This document shows, piece by piece, positions 26,292 to 34,088 of a stretch of 56,685 nt of DNA. The stretch comes from Gammaproteobacteria bacterium (GTDB taxonomy: Bacteria; Pseudomonadota; Gammaproteobacteria; Steroidobacterales; Steroidobacteraceae). The notes under the pieces are model-generated. The model was not told the DNA's origin. It did not search any database and saw only the letters and a program-made list of their open reading frames with translations. Position 1 is the first letter of the stretch, and the number at the start of each line of letters is the position of its first letter. A program made the translations under genes and the position numbers. The stretch lies in the NCBI GenBank assembly GCA_025359205.1, contig JANYHD010000012.1:1-56685 (forward strand), in the 5' to 3' direction.

Positions 26292-27704
26292 GTGCGGGGC
26301 CTTCCTTTGGACTATCTGCCGGTATTCCTCGATCTGCGCGGGCAACGTGTGCTGCTCGTCGGCGGTGGTGCGGTGGCGGCACGCAAGGCGGCCCTGCTGC
26401 TGGAGGCCGGTGCACAGCTGCGCATCGTGTCTCCCGAGCGTTGCGCGGAGCTCGTGCAGCTGTGCGAGCGCCCCAGCGTGCATTACCTGGCTGCCAGGTT
26501 CGAGCCCGCGCACCTGGATGCATGTGTCTTTGCGGTCGCCGCCACTGATGACGCGGCCGTGAACCTGCAGGTGGGCGCCGCCGGCCGTGCCGCGCGCGTC
26601 TTCGTCAATGCCGTGGATGATCCCGCCGCCAGTAGCTGCCTGATGCCCTCGATCGTCGATCGCTCGCCCGTGATCGTGGCCATCGGCACTGGCGGCGCGG
26701 CCCCTACGCTGGCGCGCAAGCTGCGGGCGCGCATCGAGTCGCTCCTGCCTGAACGCCTCGGCGAACTGGCGCGCGAGGCCAGCAACCGCCGTGCGCAGGT
26801 ACGTGCCGCGTTGCCAACGCTCGAATTGCGGCAGCGCTTCTGGGAGGATTTCTTCGACAGCGCGCTCGCGCAACGCCTGCTTGCAGGTCCGGTGAGCGCG
26901 GCCGACGCCGACGCGGGGTTTGACCAGCAAATCGGCGCGGCCAGGGCACGCGGCGCACTCCCGCGTGCGGGCGAGGTATGGCTGATTGGCGCGGGTCCGG
27001 GTGATCCGGATCTGCTGACACTGCGAGCCCAGCAACTGCTGCAGCAGTGCGACGTGGTGTTGTACGACCGGCTGGTGCCCGCTGCAGTGCTGGCGCGTGT
27101 GCGGCGCGACGCCGAGCGCGTGTTTGTCGGCAAGGAACCCGGCCGCCACCGCACCACGCAGCAGCGCATCCACGAACTGTTGATCGCGCACGCGCGGCGC
27201 GGGCTGCGCGTGGCACGGCTCAAGGGCGGCGATCCGATGGTGTTCGCGCGCGGCGGCGAAGAACTGGCGGCGCTGACTCAGGCGGGCATCGCGGTGATCG
27301 TAGTGCCGGGCGTGACCGCGGCGCTGGGTGCGGCTTCGGCCGCACGCATCCCGCTTACGCATCGTGGCGCCGCGCAATCGGTGTGCTTCGTCACCGCGAT
27401 GGGCGAAGCCGCCGCGGCGCTCGACTGGCGCGCGCTGGCCGCACCGCTCCAGACCGTGGTCTTCTACATGGGCGTGGCGCAGTTGCCGCAGATCGTGGCG
27501 CGGCTGGTGGAACACGGCGCGCCGCCACAGCGCCGCGCGGCGATCGTCGAGCATGCGACGCTGCCTGGTCAGCGCGTGATCGCCGGTACACTGGCGCAGA
27601 TCGCGGCGCTGGCCGCTGCCGCTGGCGTCGGTGCACCGGCACTGCTGATCGTCGGCGACGTCGCCGAATTTGCCGCAACCGTGGATTTGCCAGAACTGAA
27701 ATAG
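26292..27704 (+). CDS. cysG: Siroheme synthase (CysG)
   Basis: 470 residues from a GTG. A TTG at 26307 would give MDYLPVFLDLRGQRVLLVGGG, which aligns exactly with the E. coli start and may be the true one. The N-terminal half is the NAD-dependent precorrin-2 dehydrogenase/ferrochelatase (VGGGAVAARKAALLLEAGA). The C-terminal half (from about residue 225) is the SAM-dependent uroporphyrinogen III methyltransferase, with LIGAGPGDPDLLTLRA and GGDPMVFARGGEE. Together they make siroheme from uroporphyrinogen III, the cofactor of CysI. It is followed by cysK after 19 bp, forming a small sulfur-assimilation unit. Confidence 0.96.
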   Translation: MRGLPLDYLPVFLDLRGQRVLLVGGGAVAARKAALLLEAGAQLRIVSPERCAELVQLCERPSVHYLAARFEPAHLDACVFAVAATDDAAVNLQVGAAGRAARVFVNAVDDPAASSCLMPSIVDRSPVIVAIGTGGAAPTLARKLRARIESLLPERLGELAREASNRRAQVRAALPTLELRQRFWEDFFDSALAQRLLAGPVSAADADAGFDQQIGAARARGALPRAGEVWLIGAGPGDPDLLTLRAQQLLQQCDVVLYDRLVPAAVLARVRRDAERVFVGKEPGRHRTTQQRIHELLIAHARRGLRVARLKGGDPMVFARGGEELAALTQAGIAVIVVPGVTAALGAASAARIPLTHRGAAQSVCFVTAMGEAAAALDWRALAAPLQTVVFYMGVAQLPQIVARLVEHGAPPQRRAAIVEHATLPGQRVIAGTLAQIAALAAAAGVGAPALLIVGDVAEFAATVDLPELK

Positions 27705-27723
27705 CGCGAGGAGCGAGACGAGC

Positions 27724-28713
27724 ATGAAGATTGTGGCGGATTTTCTCGAGGCCATCGGCAACACGCCGCTGATCCGCCTGCGCGGCGCGAGCGAGGCCAC
27801 GGGCTGCGAAATCTACGGCAAGGCCGAGTTCATGAACCCGGGCGGCTCGGTCAAGGACCGCGCCGCGCGCGGCATCGTGACGGACGCCGAGCGGCGCGGC
27901 CTGCTGCAACCGGGCGGCACGGTCGTGGAGGGCACGGCGGGCAATACCGGCATCGGCCTGGCGCACGTGTGCCGCGCCCGCGGCTACCGTTGCGTGATCG
28001 TCATGCCCGACAACCAATCGCCGGAGAAATACGCGCTCATTGAGGCCCTCGGCGCCGAAGTGCACCGGGTAAAGACCGTGCCCTACAGTGATCCGAACCA
28101 TTACCAGAAGGTCGCCGGACGCATGGCCGCAGAGCAGGCGGGCGCTTACTGGACCAATCAGTTCGACAACACGGCCAATCGCCGCGCGCATTTCGAAACC
28201 ACGGGCCCGGAGATCTGGGGGCAGACCGCGGGCCGTATCGATGCCTTCGTCGCCGCGAGCGGCACCGGCGGCACGCTCGGCGGCGTGTCCGAATATCTCA
28301 AGTCGCGCAATCCGCGCGTGCGCACGGTGCTCGCCGATCCGCCGGGCAGTGCGCTGTACGAGTACATCCGCAATGGCACGCTGAAAGCCACCGGTTCGGG
28401 CTCGATCACCGAGGGTATCGGCATCGGCCGCGTCACCGCCAATATGCAGGACGCACCGGTGGACGATGCCGTGCACGTGCCCGACGCGGAAAGCGTGGCC
28501 TGCGTGTACCGGCTGCTGCGCCAGGAAGGACTGTTCCTCAGCAGCACCAGCGGCGTGAACGTCGCGGGCGCCATCAGCGTGGCACGCGAGCTCGGACCCG
28601 GACATGTAGTCGTGACCGTACTGTGCGACTCGGGCTCAAAATATCTCTCGCGCCTGTACAACCGCGAGTGGCTGGCGCAAAAAGGGCTGCTGGAAGCGGC
28701 GCTGGCGGGATAG
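27724..28713 (+). CDS. cysK: Cysteine synthase (O-acetylserine sulfhydrylase family)
   Basis: 329 residues of fold-type II PLP enzyme. The PLP lysine is K44 in MNPGGSVKDRAARG, the phosphate loop is GTAGNTG, and the glycine-rich SGTGGTLGG is intact. The family combines O-acetylserine with sulfide to give cysteine. The loop reads EGTAGNTGI rather than the CysK-typical TSGNTG, so this belongs to a subgroup often annotated simply as cysteine synthase A-like; cystathionine-beta-synthase-like activity is the main alternative. It is coupled to cysG and makes use of the sulfide from CysI. Confidence 0.88.
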   Translation: MKIVADFLEAIGNTPLIRLRGASEATGCEIYGKAEFMNPGGSVKDRAARGIVTDAERRGLLQPGGTVVEGTAGNTGIGLAHVCRARGYRCVIVMPDNQSPEKYALIEALGAEVHRVKTVPYSDPNHYQKVAGRMAAEQAGAYWTNQFDNTANRRAHFETTGPEIWGQTAGRIDAFVAASGTGGTLGGVSEYLKSRNPRVRTVLADPPGSALYEYIRNGTLKATGSGSITEGIGIGRVTANMQDAPVDDAVHVPDAESVACVYRLLRQEGLFLSSTSGVNVAGAISVARELGPGHVVVTVLCDSGSKYLSRLYNREWLAQKGLLEAALAG

Positions 28714-28746
28714 TGCGGCTGGACGCTGGGCAGCGGAGCCGCTACC

Positions 28747-29688
28747 GTGGCGCCACCAGCAATGAAAACACCGCGCCGCTCACCGCTTCCCTGGCAGTTG
28801 GCCAAATCACCGGCTGACGATCCGGCCGCGCCGGCGCGCGTGGCGGCCATCATGGCGAGCCCGAGTTATCTGCCGGGTGACGCTGACCCGGCATTCCTGC
28901 AGCGCGAGGACACGCGCTCCTCGCGCCTGCAGCTCGACTACCTCAAGCCCGAGCTGCTGCTGCAGGCTGCCGGCGTGCGCCACGTCATCGTGGTGTTCGG
29001 CAGCACGCGGATACCCGAGCCCGCGGCCGCCGTGCGCCGGCTCGAGGCGGCGCGGGTCGCAGCTGCAGCGGCCCCTGGCGATGCCGATCTGCTGCGGCGC
29101 GTGGCAGTGGCGGAACGACTGCATGCCAAGAGCAGTTACTACGAGGTGGCGCGCGAATTCGGGCGCCTGGTGGCCGGCTGCAATCCCGATCCACGCCACG
29201 GCAGCACGGTGGTCATGACCGGCGGCGGCCCCGGCATCATGGAAGCGGCAAACCGCGGTGCCTTCGACGCCGGCGCGCAGACCGTGGGGCTGAACATCGA
29301 GTTGCCGCACGAGCAGTTTCCGAATCCCTACGTCACGCCCGAGCTGTGCTTTCGCTTCCACTATTTCGCCATGCGCAAGCTCCACTTCCTGCAGCGCGCC
29401 CGCGCGCTGGTGGCCTTTCCTGGCGGCTTTGGCACGCTGGACGAGCTGTTCGAGGCGCTGACGCTGCTGCAGACGCGCAAGATGGGCATGCTGCCGGTGG
29501 TGCTGGTGGGCGAGCAGTACTGGCGGCGCGTGATCGACATTCCCTTCCTGTTGGCCGAGGGCGTGATCGATCCCGAGGATGCCGAGCTGTTCTGGTTCGC
29601 CGAGGACGCGGCTTCGATCTGGAGCGGCATCACCGGCTGGTATCGTCGCTCCGGCGTGGATATTTTCGGAAGCTGCGGAGTGGCCTGA
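28747..29688 (+). CDS. LOG-family Rossmann-fold protein
   Basis: 313 residues from GTG at 28747; ATG at 28762 is an equally possible start. The two LOG motifs are clear: GGGPGIMEAANRGA (from residue 159) and PGGFGTLDELFE (225-236). LOG enzymes release free bases from cytokinin ribotides or other nucleoside monophosphates (PpnN-like). An N-terminal extension of about 80 residues before the Rossmann core, with dispersed Arg and Lys, distinguishes this longer group from the 190-residue LOG proteins. Its TGA overlaps the next ATG by one base (TGATG). Confidence 0.85.
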   Translation: MAPPAMKTPRRSPLPWQLAKSPADDPAAPARVAAIMASPSYLPGDADPAFLQREDTRSSRLQLDYLKPELLLQAAGVRHVIVVFGSTRIPEPAAAVRRLEAARVAAAAAPGDADLLRRVAVAERLHAKSSYYEVAREFGRLVAGCNPDPRHGSTVVMTGGGPGIMEAANRGAFDAGAQTVGLNIELPHEQFPNPYVTPELCFRFHYFAMRKLHFLQRARALVAFPGGFGTLDELFEALTLLQTRKMGMLPVVLVGEQYWRRVIDIPFLLAEGVIDPEDAELFWFAEDAASIWSGITGWYRRSGVDIFGSCGVA

Positions 29689-31064
29689 TGCAACTATCCT
29701 TCCACGGCGCCGACCGCGACGTCACCGGCTCCTGCCACCTGCTCGAATGCGGCGGCAAGCAGCTGCTGATCGACTGCGGCATGTTCCAGGGCGGCCGCGA
29801 ACTCGAGGAGGAGAATTCCGCGCCGCTGGGTTTCGAGGCCGCGGCCGTGGATTTCCTGTTGCTGACGCACGCGCACCTCGATCACTGTGGCCGACTGCCG
29901 TTGCTGGCGCGCCGTGGTTTCCGCGGCGAAATCATCGCCACTGCTGCAACGCGCGAGCTGGCGCAGATCGTCATGCAGGATGCCGCGCACATGGCCGAGG
30001 ACGACGCGGCCTGGCGCACCCGCCAGGCGCGCGATGGCAGGCCCGTGGCAGCGTTGTATACGCAGGGCGACGTCGCCGCGGCGATGGCCTGCTTTGGCCG
30101 CCCGGCAGCCTACGGTGCGGAACTGGAGCTCGCGCCGGGCCTGCGCGTCAGCTTTCACGATGCCGGGCACATCCTGGGTTCGGCGCACGTGCTGGTGCAG
30201 GTGACGGAGAACGGCCGCGCGCGGCGCGTGCTGTTCTCCGGCGACATCGGCGGCGCCGGCCGCCCGATCATTCGCGATCCGGATCCGCCGGCGGCCGAGA
30301 TCGTCCTCATGGAGACCACCTATGGCGACCGGAGCCATCGCTCGCCGGCCGAATCGGTGGCCGAACTGATCGAGGTGATCCGCACGACCATTGCTCGCGG
30401 TGGCAATGTCGTGATCCCGAGTTTTGCGCTCGAGCGCAGCCAGGAGATTCTCTACTCGCTGCGCGCCGCGATCACCTCCGGCGCCCTGCCCGCACAGCTG
30501 CCCGTGTTCGTCGATTCGCCGATGGCCGTGTCGGCCACCGAGGTGTACCGCGCGCATCCCGAATGCTACGACGCGGAAGCGGCCGCGCTGATCGCCGGCG
30601 GCTCCGACCTGTTCGGCTTCCCCGGCCTGCGCCTGGTGCGCGCCACCAACGATTCGATGGCCATCAACCGCATCGCTGGCGGCGCGGTCATCATGGCGGG
30701 CTCGGGCATGGCCACCGGCGGTCGAGTGCGCCATCACCTGGTGAATAACCTGCCGTGCAGCGATGCCAGCATCGTATTCGTCGGCTTTGCCGCCCGCGGC
30801 ACGCCGGCGCGGCGCATCATCGACGGAGCACGCAGCATCATGTTATTTGGCGAAGAAGTTCCGGTGCGCGCACAGGTGCACACCATCAACGGCTTCTCGG
30901 CGCACGCCGACCAGGGCGAGCTGTTGCGCTGGCATGCGCGGGTCGGCGGTGGCGAGCGCACGGTGCTGGTGCACGGCGAACAGGCCGCGATGGCCGCATT
31001 CGCAGCGCTGCTGCCGGGCGTGCCGGTGTCGATGCCCGGGCCGGGCGAGAGGCTCACGCTGTGA
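29688..31064 (+). CDS. Metallo-beta-lactamase/beta-CASP RNase-type nuclease
   Basis: 458 residues starting at the ATG inside the upstream stop; a longer frame from 29346 is shadow. Zinc motif HAHLDH (61-66, within LLTHAHLDHCGRLPLL) starts the metallo-beta-lactamase fold, the beta-CASP insert contains VFVDSPMAVSATEVY, and the C-terminal RMMBL segment has HTINGFSAHADQGELLRW. These enzymes of the CPSF-73/RNase J-like group cleave or trim RNA; bacterial short forms like this are mostly uncharacterised. It is coupled by overlap to the LOG gene and to apbE, whose start lies in its stop. Confidence 0.88.
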   Translation: MQLSFHGADRDVTGSCHLLECGGKQLLIDCGMFQGGRELEEENSAPLGFEAAAVDFLLLTHAHLDHCGRLPLLARRGFRGEIIATAATRELAQIVMQDAAHMAEDDAAWRTRQARDGRPVAALYTQGDVAAAMACFGRPAAYGAELELAPGLRVSFHDAGHILGSAHVLVQVTENGRARRVLFSGDIGGAGRPIIRDPDPPAAEIVLMETTYGDRSHRSPAESVAELIEVIRTTIARGGNVVIPSFALERSQEILYSLRAAITSGALPAQLPVFVDSPMAVSATEVYRAHPECYDAEAAALIAGGSDLFGFPGLRLVRATNDSMAINRIAGGAVIMAGSGMATGGRVRHHLVNNLPCSDASIVFVGFAARGTPARRIIDGARSIMLFGEEVPVRAQVHTINGFSAHADQGELLRWHARVGGGERTVLVHGEQAAMAAFAALLPGVPVSMPGPGERLTL

Positions 31065-32098
31065 ACGTGCGCACGCACAGCCTGGCGCGGCTGGCGGCCG
31101 CGCCGCTGGTGGCGACGCTGGCGTTGGCCTCGCCGGCGCGCGCCGAATGGGTGTCGCGCACGGTCGATGGCATCATGGGCACGCGCATCGTGGTCGAGTT
31201 GTGGTCGGACGATCACGCTGCCGGCGAGCGTGCGATCGACGCCGTGATGGCCGAGATGCGCCACATCGACACCACCATGAGCACCTACAAGCCCGCCAGC
31301 GAGATCTCGCGCGTCAACGCGCACGCGGCGCAGGGGCCGGTGAAGATCAGTCGCGAGTTGTTCGGTCTGCTCGAGACCGCGCTCGAGTATTCGCGCATCA
31401 CCGACGGCGCCTTCGACATCACCTATGCCAGCGTCGGTTTCATGTACGATTTCCGCGCGCGCCACCGGCCCACCGAGCAGCAGATCAGCGCCGCGCTCCC
31501 GGCCGTGAACTACCACCACCTGCGGCTAGACCGCGCCACGCATACGGTGCGGTTTTCGCAGCCTGGCGTGCGCATCGACCTCGGTGGCATCGCCAAGGGC
31601 TACTCGGTCGACCGCGGCATTGAGATCCTGCAGAAACGCGGCATCCGCCACGCGATGGTCCAGGCGGGCGGTGACAGCCGCATCATCGGCGATCGTTTTG
31701 GCAAGCCCTGGATCGTCGGCATCCGCCACCCCGATCGCAAGGACGAGGTCATCGCCCGGCTGCCGCTGGTCGACACCGCGATCTCGACCTCGGGCGACTA
31801 TGAGCGTTACTTCGACGAGAACGGTGTGCGCTTTCACCACATTATCGACCCTCGCACCGGTCATTCTGCCAGCGCCGTGCGCAGCGCGACCGTGCTTGCG
31901 CCGACGGCAACGCGCACCGACGGCCTGTCGAAGACCGCGTTCGTGCTGGGTGCCGAGGCGGCCATCGCGATCTACGAGCGGCTCGGCGATGTCGATGCCA
32001 TCATCGTCAAACCCGATGGCAAGGTGCTCTACACCAAGGGGCTCGAACCGCCGCCGGCCGCCGAGCCGGATGCAAACGCCCCGGCGGGTTCGAAGTAG
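31061..32098 (+). CDS. apbE: FAD:protein FMN transferase (ApbE)
   Basis: 345 residues from GTG at 31061, overlapping the nuclease stop by 4 bp. The upstream extension to 30755 is shadow sequence. A signal peptide (MNVRTHSLARLAAAPLVATL, cleavage near SPARA) precedes the ApbE domain with GGIAKGYSVDRGIEIL, QAGGDSRIIG and the metal-binding HIIDPRTGH. ApbE attaches FMN covalently to threonines in extracytoplasmic flavoproteins such as NqrB/RnfG-type or FMN-binding-domain proteins, so it acts in the periplasm. No target with the usual S/T-G-A-T acceptor motif is obvious in this window. It lies about 5 kb from the cytochrome cluster. Confidence 0.92.
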   Translation: MNVRTHSLARLAAAPLVATLALASPARAEWVSRTVDGIMGTRIVVELWSDDHAAGERAIDAVMAEMRHIDTTMSTYKPASEISRVNAHAAQGPVKISRELFGLLETALEYSRITDGAFDITYASVGFMYDFRARHRPTEQQISAALPAVNYHHLRLDRATHTVRFSQPGVRIDLGGIAKGYSVDRGIEILQKRGIRHAMVQAGGDSRIIGDRFGKPWIVGIRHPDRKDEVIARLPLVDTAISTSGDYERYFDENGVRFHHIIDPRTGHSASAVRSATVLAPTATRTDGLSKTAFVLGAEAAIAIYERLGDVDAIIVKPDGKVLYTKGLEPPPAAEPDANAPAGSK

Positions 32099-32107
32099 GA
32101 GCAAGCC

Positions 32108-32944
32108 ATGCGCCTCGAAGACATGCGCCGCAGCGACAATGTGGAGGACCGGCGCGGGTTCCCGCTCGGACGGAGCGGTGCAGGTATCGGCATCGGCACG
32201 GTCGTGCTGCTGGTCGCGGGCTACTTCCTGGGCGTAAGCCCGAGCGACCTGATGAATCTCATCGGCACGGGTGGTGGCGCGACGCAGGATGCTGCGGGCG
32301 CGCCCCAGCAGGGCACCACAGGCCGGCCGCTGGATCCGCAGGGCGACTTCGCTGCCGCCGTGCTCGGGGAAACCGAGGACGTGTGGACGCAGTACTTCAA
32401 GGCCGCGGGCCAGCACTACACGGCACCAACGCTGGTGCTGTTCAGCGGCGAGGTGGCCTCGGCCTGCGGTGCGGCAAGCGCAGCCGCCGGGCCGTTCTAC
32501 TGCCCGGGCGACCAGAAGGTATACATCGATCTCGACTTCTTCGGCCAGCTCGCCCATGAATTCGGTGCGCCTGGCGACTTTGCGCGCGCCTATGTACTGG
32601 CGCACGAAGTAGGGCACCACGTGCAGAATCTGCTGGGCCTGGCCAGCGCTGGCGCGCGGCCGGGCGCCCAGGGCAGCTCAGTCGCGATCGAGCTGCAGGC
32701 CGACTGTCTCGCGGGCGTGTGGGCCATGCACGACCAGCGCATCATCGAGCCGGGCGAAGTACAGCAGGCGCTGGCTGCCGCCGCGGCGGTGGGCGACGAT
32801 ACGCTGCAACGGCGCACGCAGGGACGCGTGGTGCCCGACACCTTTACGCATGGCACTGCGGCGCAGCGGCAGCGCTGGTTCGAGCGCGGTTTCCAGGGTG
32901 GCCGGATCGAAAGCTGCGACACGCAATCCGTGTCGCAGCTCTAG
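32108..32944 (+). CDS. Neutral zinc metallopeptidase family (YpfJ-like) membrane protein
   Basis: 278 residues. An N-terminal cytoplasmic stretch (MRLEDMRRSDNVEDRRG) leads into one membrane helix (about 25-45), then a Gly-rich linker and the peptidase-like domain. The zinc motif is AHEVGHHVQNLLG (H166, E167, H170) followed by the partner region ELQADCLAGVWA. This pattern is the YpfJ/KPN_02809 family annotated as neutral zinc metallopeptidase. The peptidase domain probably faces the periplasm. Substrates are unknown. It follows apbE by 9 bp. Confidence 0.9.
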   Translation: MRLEDMRRSDNVEDRRGFPLGRSGAGIGIGTVVLLVAGYFLGVSPSDLMNLIGTGGGATQDAAGAPQQGTTGRPLDPQGDFAAAVLGETEDVWTQYFKAAGQHYTAPTLVLFSGEVASACGAASAAAGPFYCPGDQKVYIDLDFFGQLAHEFGAPGDFARAYVLAHEVGHHVQNLLGLASAGARPGAQGSSVAIELQADCLAGVWAMHDQRIIEPGEVQQALAAAAAVGDDTLQRRTQGRVVPDTFTHGTAAQRQRWFERGFQGGRIESCDTQSVSQL

Positions 32945-32953
32945 AGCGATCCC

Positions 32954-33355
32954 TCAGGGCTTGGTTGGCGCCGGCGCAGCTGCAGGCGCAGCCGCGGCAG
33001 TCTTGGCCTTGTAGGCCCGCACTTCCACGTTGAACTGGTCGGCGATCTTCTGCAGCTGCTCGGCCACGACGTTCTGACGTTTGACGTATTCGGCGCTGAT
33101 CTTCACCTTCTCTTCGTCCTTCATCTTGTCGCCGCCCGCGGCGATCTTCGCGTCCTGCTCTGCCTTGAGGCAATCGACGAACTGCTGGACGGCGGCATCG
33201 CTGTCGCGGATGGCGTGCTGCGTGGCGAGCATCTGCTCCATGCTCGCCTTGGAACCGTCCGGAACGGTGATGGCGATCGTGGGCGCGGTGCAGTCGGCAA
33301 AGGCGGGCGCCGCAATAGCGGCTGCCAGCAGGGTTAGGGGCAACAGGACTTTCAT
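32954..33355 (-). CDS. Small exported coiled-coil protein
   Basis: 133 residues. Signal peptide MKVLLPLTLLAAAIAAPAFA is clear, with cleavage after AFA. The mature protein has two Cys (at CTAPT and DCLKA), a charged helical region (for example 'AEYVKRQNVVAEQLQKIADQ') and an Ala/Pro/Lys tail. It converges on the metallopeptidase gene with a 9-bp gap. Family not recognised; the helix resembles small periplasmic proteins of unknown role. The 197-bp region upstream, shared with def, has no clear promoter signature. Confidence 0.7.
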   Translation of the reverse strand: MKVLLPLTLLAAAIAAPAFADCTAPTIAITVPDGSKASMEQMLATQHAIRDSDAAVQQFVDCLKAEQDAKIAAGGDKMKDEEKVKISAEYVKRQNVVAEQLQKIADQFNVEVRAYKAKTAAAAPAAAPAPTKP

Positions 33356-33490
33356 CAGTATGCTTCCTCTGTATCTGTTATCGGATGTGGGCGCGAGCGA
33401 CGCAGGATCCCCGGCTGGGACGCATGTTAAGATTCCCGAGCCGCCAATGCCATCCCTCGCGCCCTAACCTGCGGCAAAGGTGCGGGATTT

Positions 33491-33516
33491 CCCCCGGGGC
33501 GCTGGGCCCGCCGGGG
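33491..33516 (+). promoter_or_regulatory. GC-rich inverted repeat upstream of def
   Basis: CCCCGG near 33492-33497 pairs with CCGGGG at 33511-33516 across a 13-nt spacer. It lies 37 bp before the def ATG and could form an RNA hairpin in its leader. The surrounding region 33356-33552 has no other recognisable element. Confidence 0.25.
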
Positions 33517-33552
33517 CCGTTTCGAGGATTGAGTGTGAGCAGGCCCTAGACC

Positions 33553-34086
33553 ATGGCCATCAGACCCATACTGCGGATGGGTGATCCGCGCCTGTTGCAG
33601 GCGAGTGCGCCGGTGCGCGAATTCGGCACGCCTGGGCTCCTGGAACTGATCGCCGACATGGAAGAGGCCATGCGTGCCGCCCATGGTGCGGGCCTGGCGG
33701 CTCCGCAGATCGCCGTGCCATCGCGGGTGGTGATCTTCGGCGGCGCTCCGAGCAGCCGTTATCCCGACGCCGAAGTCGTGCCCTACACGGTGCTCGTGAA
33801 CCCGAAGCTGCGGGCCCTGCGCGGCGGCCGCGAGTCTGATTGGGAAGGGTGCCTGTCGGTGCCGGGCATGCGCGGCCTGGTGCCGCGCTACCGGCGCCTG
33901 CGCTACCGCGGCTTCGACCAGTGGGGCCGGCCCGTCGACCGGACGGTGTCAGGTTTCCACGCGCGGGTGGTGCAGCATGAAGTCGATCACCTGGACGGCG
34001 TGCTCTATCCGACCCGCATCGAAGATTTAAGCAAATTCGGGTTCGTCGAGGAATTGTTCCCGGGACAGCAACTGCGGGACGACTAG
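33553..34086 (+). CDS. def: Peptide deformylase
   Basis: 177 residues with all three motifs: GAGLAAPQI (residues 45-53), EGCLSVPG (metal ligand C100) and QHEVDHLDG (H142, catalytic E143, H146). It removes the formyl group from the initiator methionine of new proteins in the cytoplasm. The length fits class I, with a somewhat longer [10 protein letters not shown] insert. It is not next to fmt as it often is, so it may be a second, stand-alone copy. The ankyrin gene converges with a 2-bp gap. Confidence 0.96.
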   Translation: MAIRPILRMGDPRLLQASAPVREFGTPGLLELIADMEEAMRAAHGAGLAAPQIAVPSRVVIFGGAPSSRYPDAEVVPYTVLVNPKLRALRGGRESDWEGCLSVPGMRGLVPRYRRLRYRGFDQWGRPVDRTVSGFHARVVQHEVDHLDGVLYPTRIEDLSKFGFVEELFPGQQLRDD

Positions 34087-34088
34087 GC

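Noticed and set aside
33481-33552. Possible riboswitch before def
   Set aside because: The region holds one GC-rich inverted repeat but no conserved riboswitch core that I could recognise.
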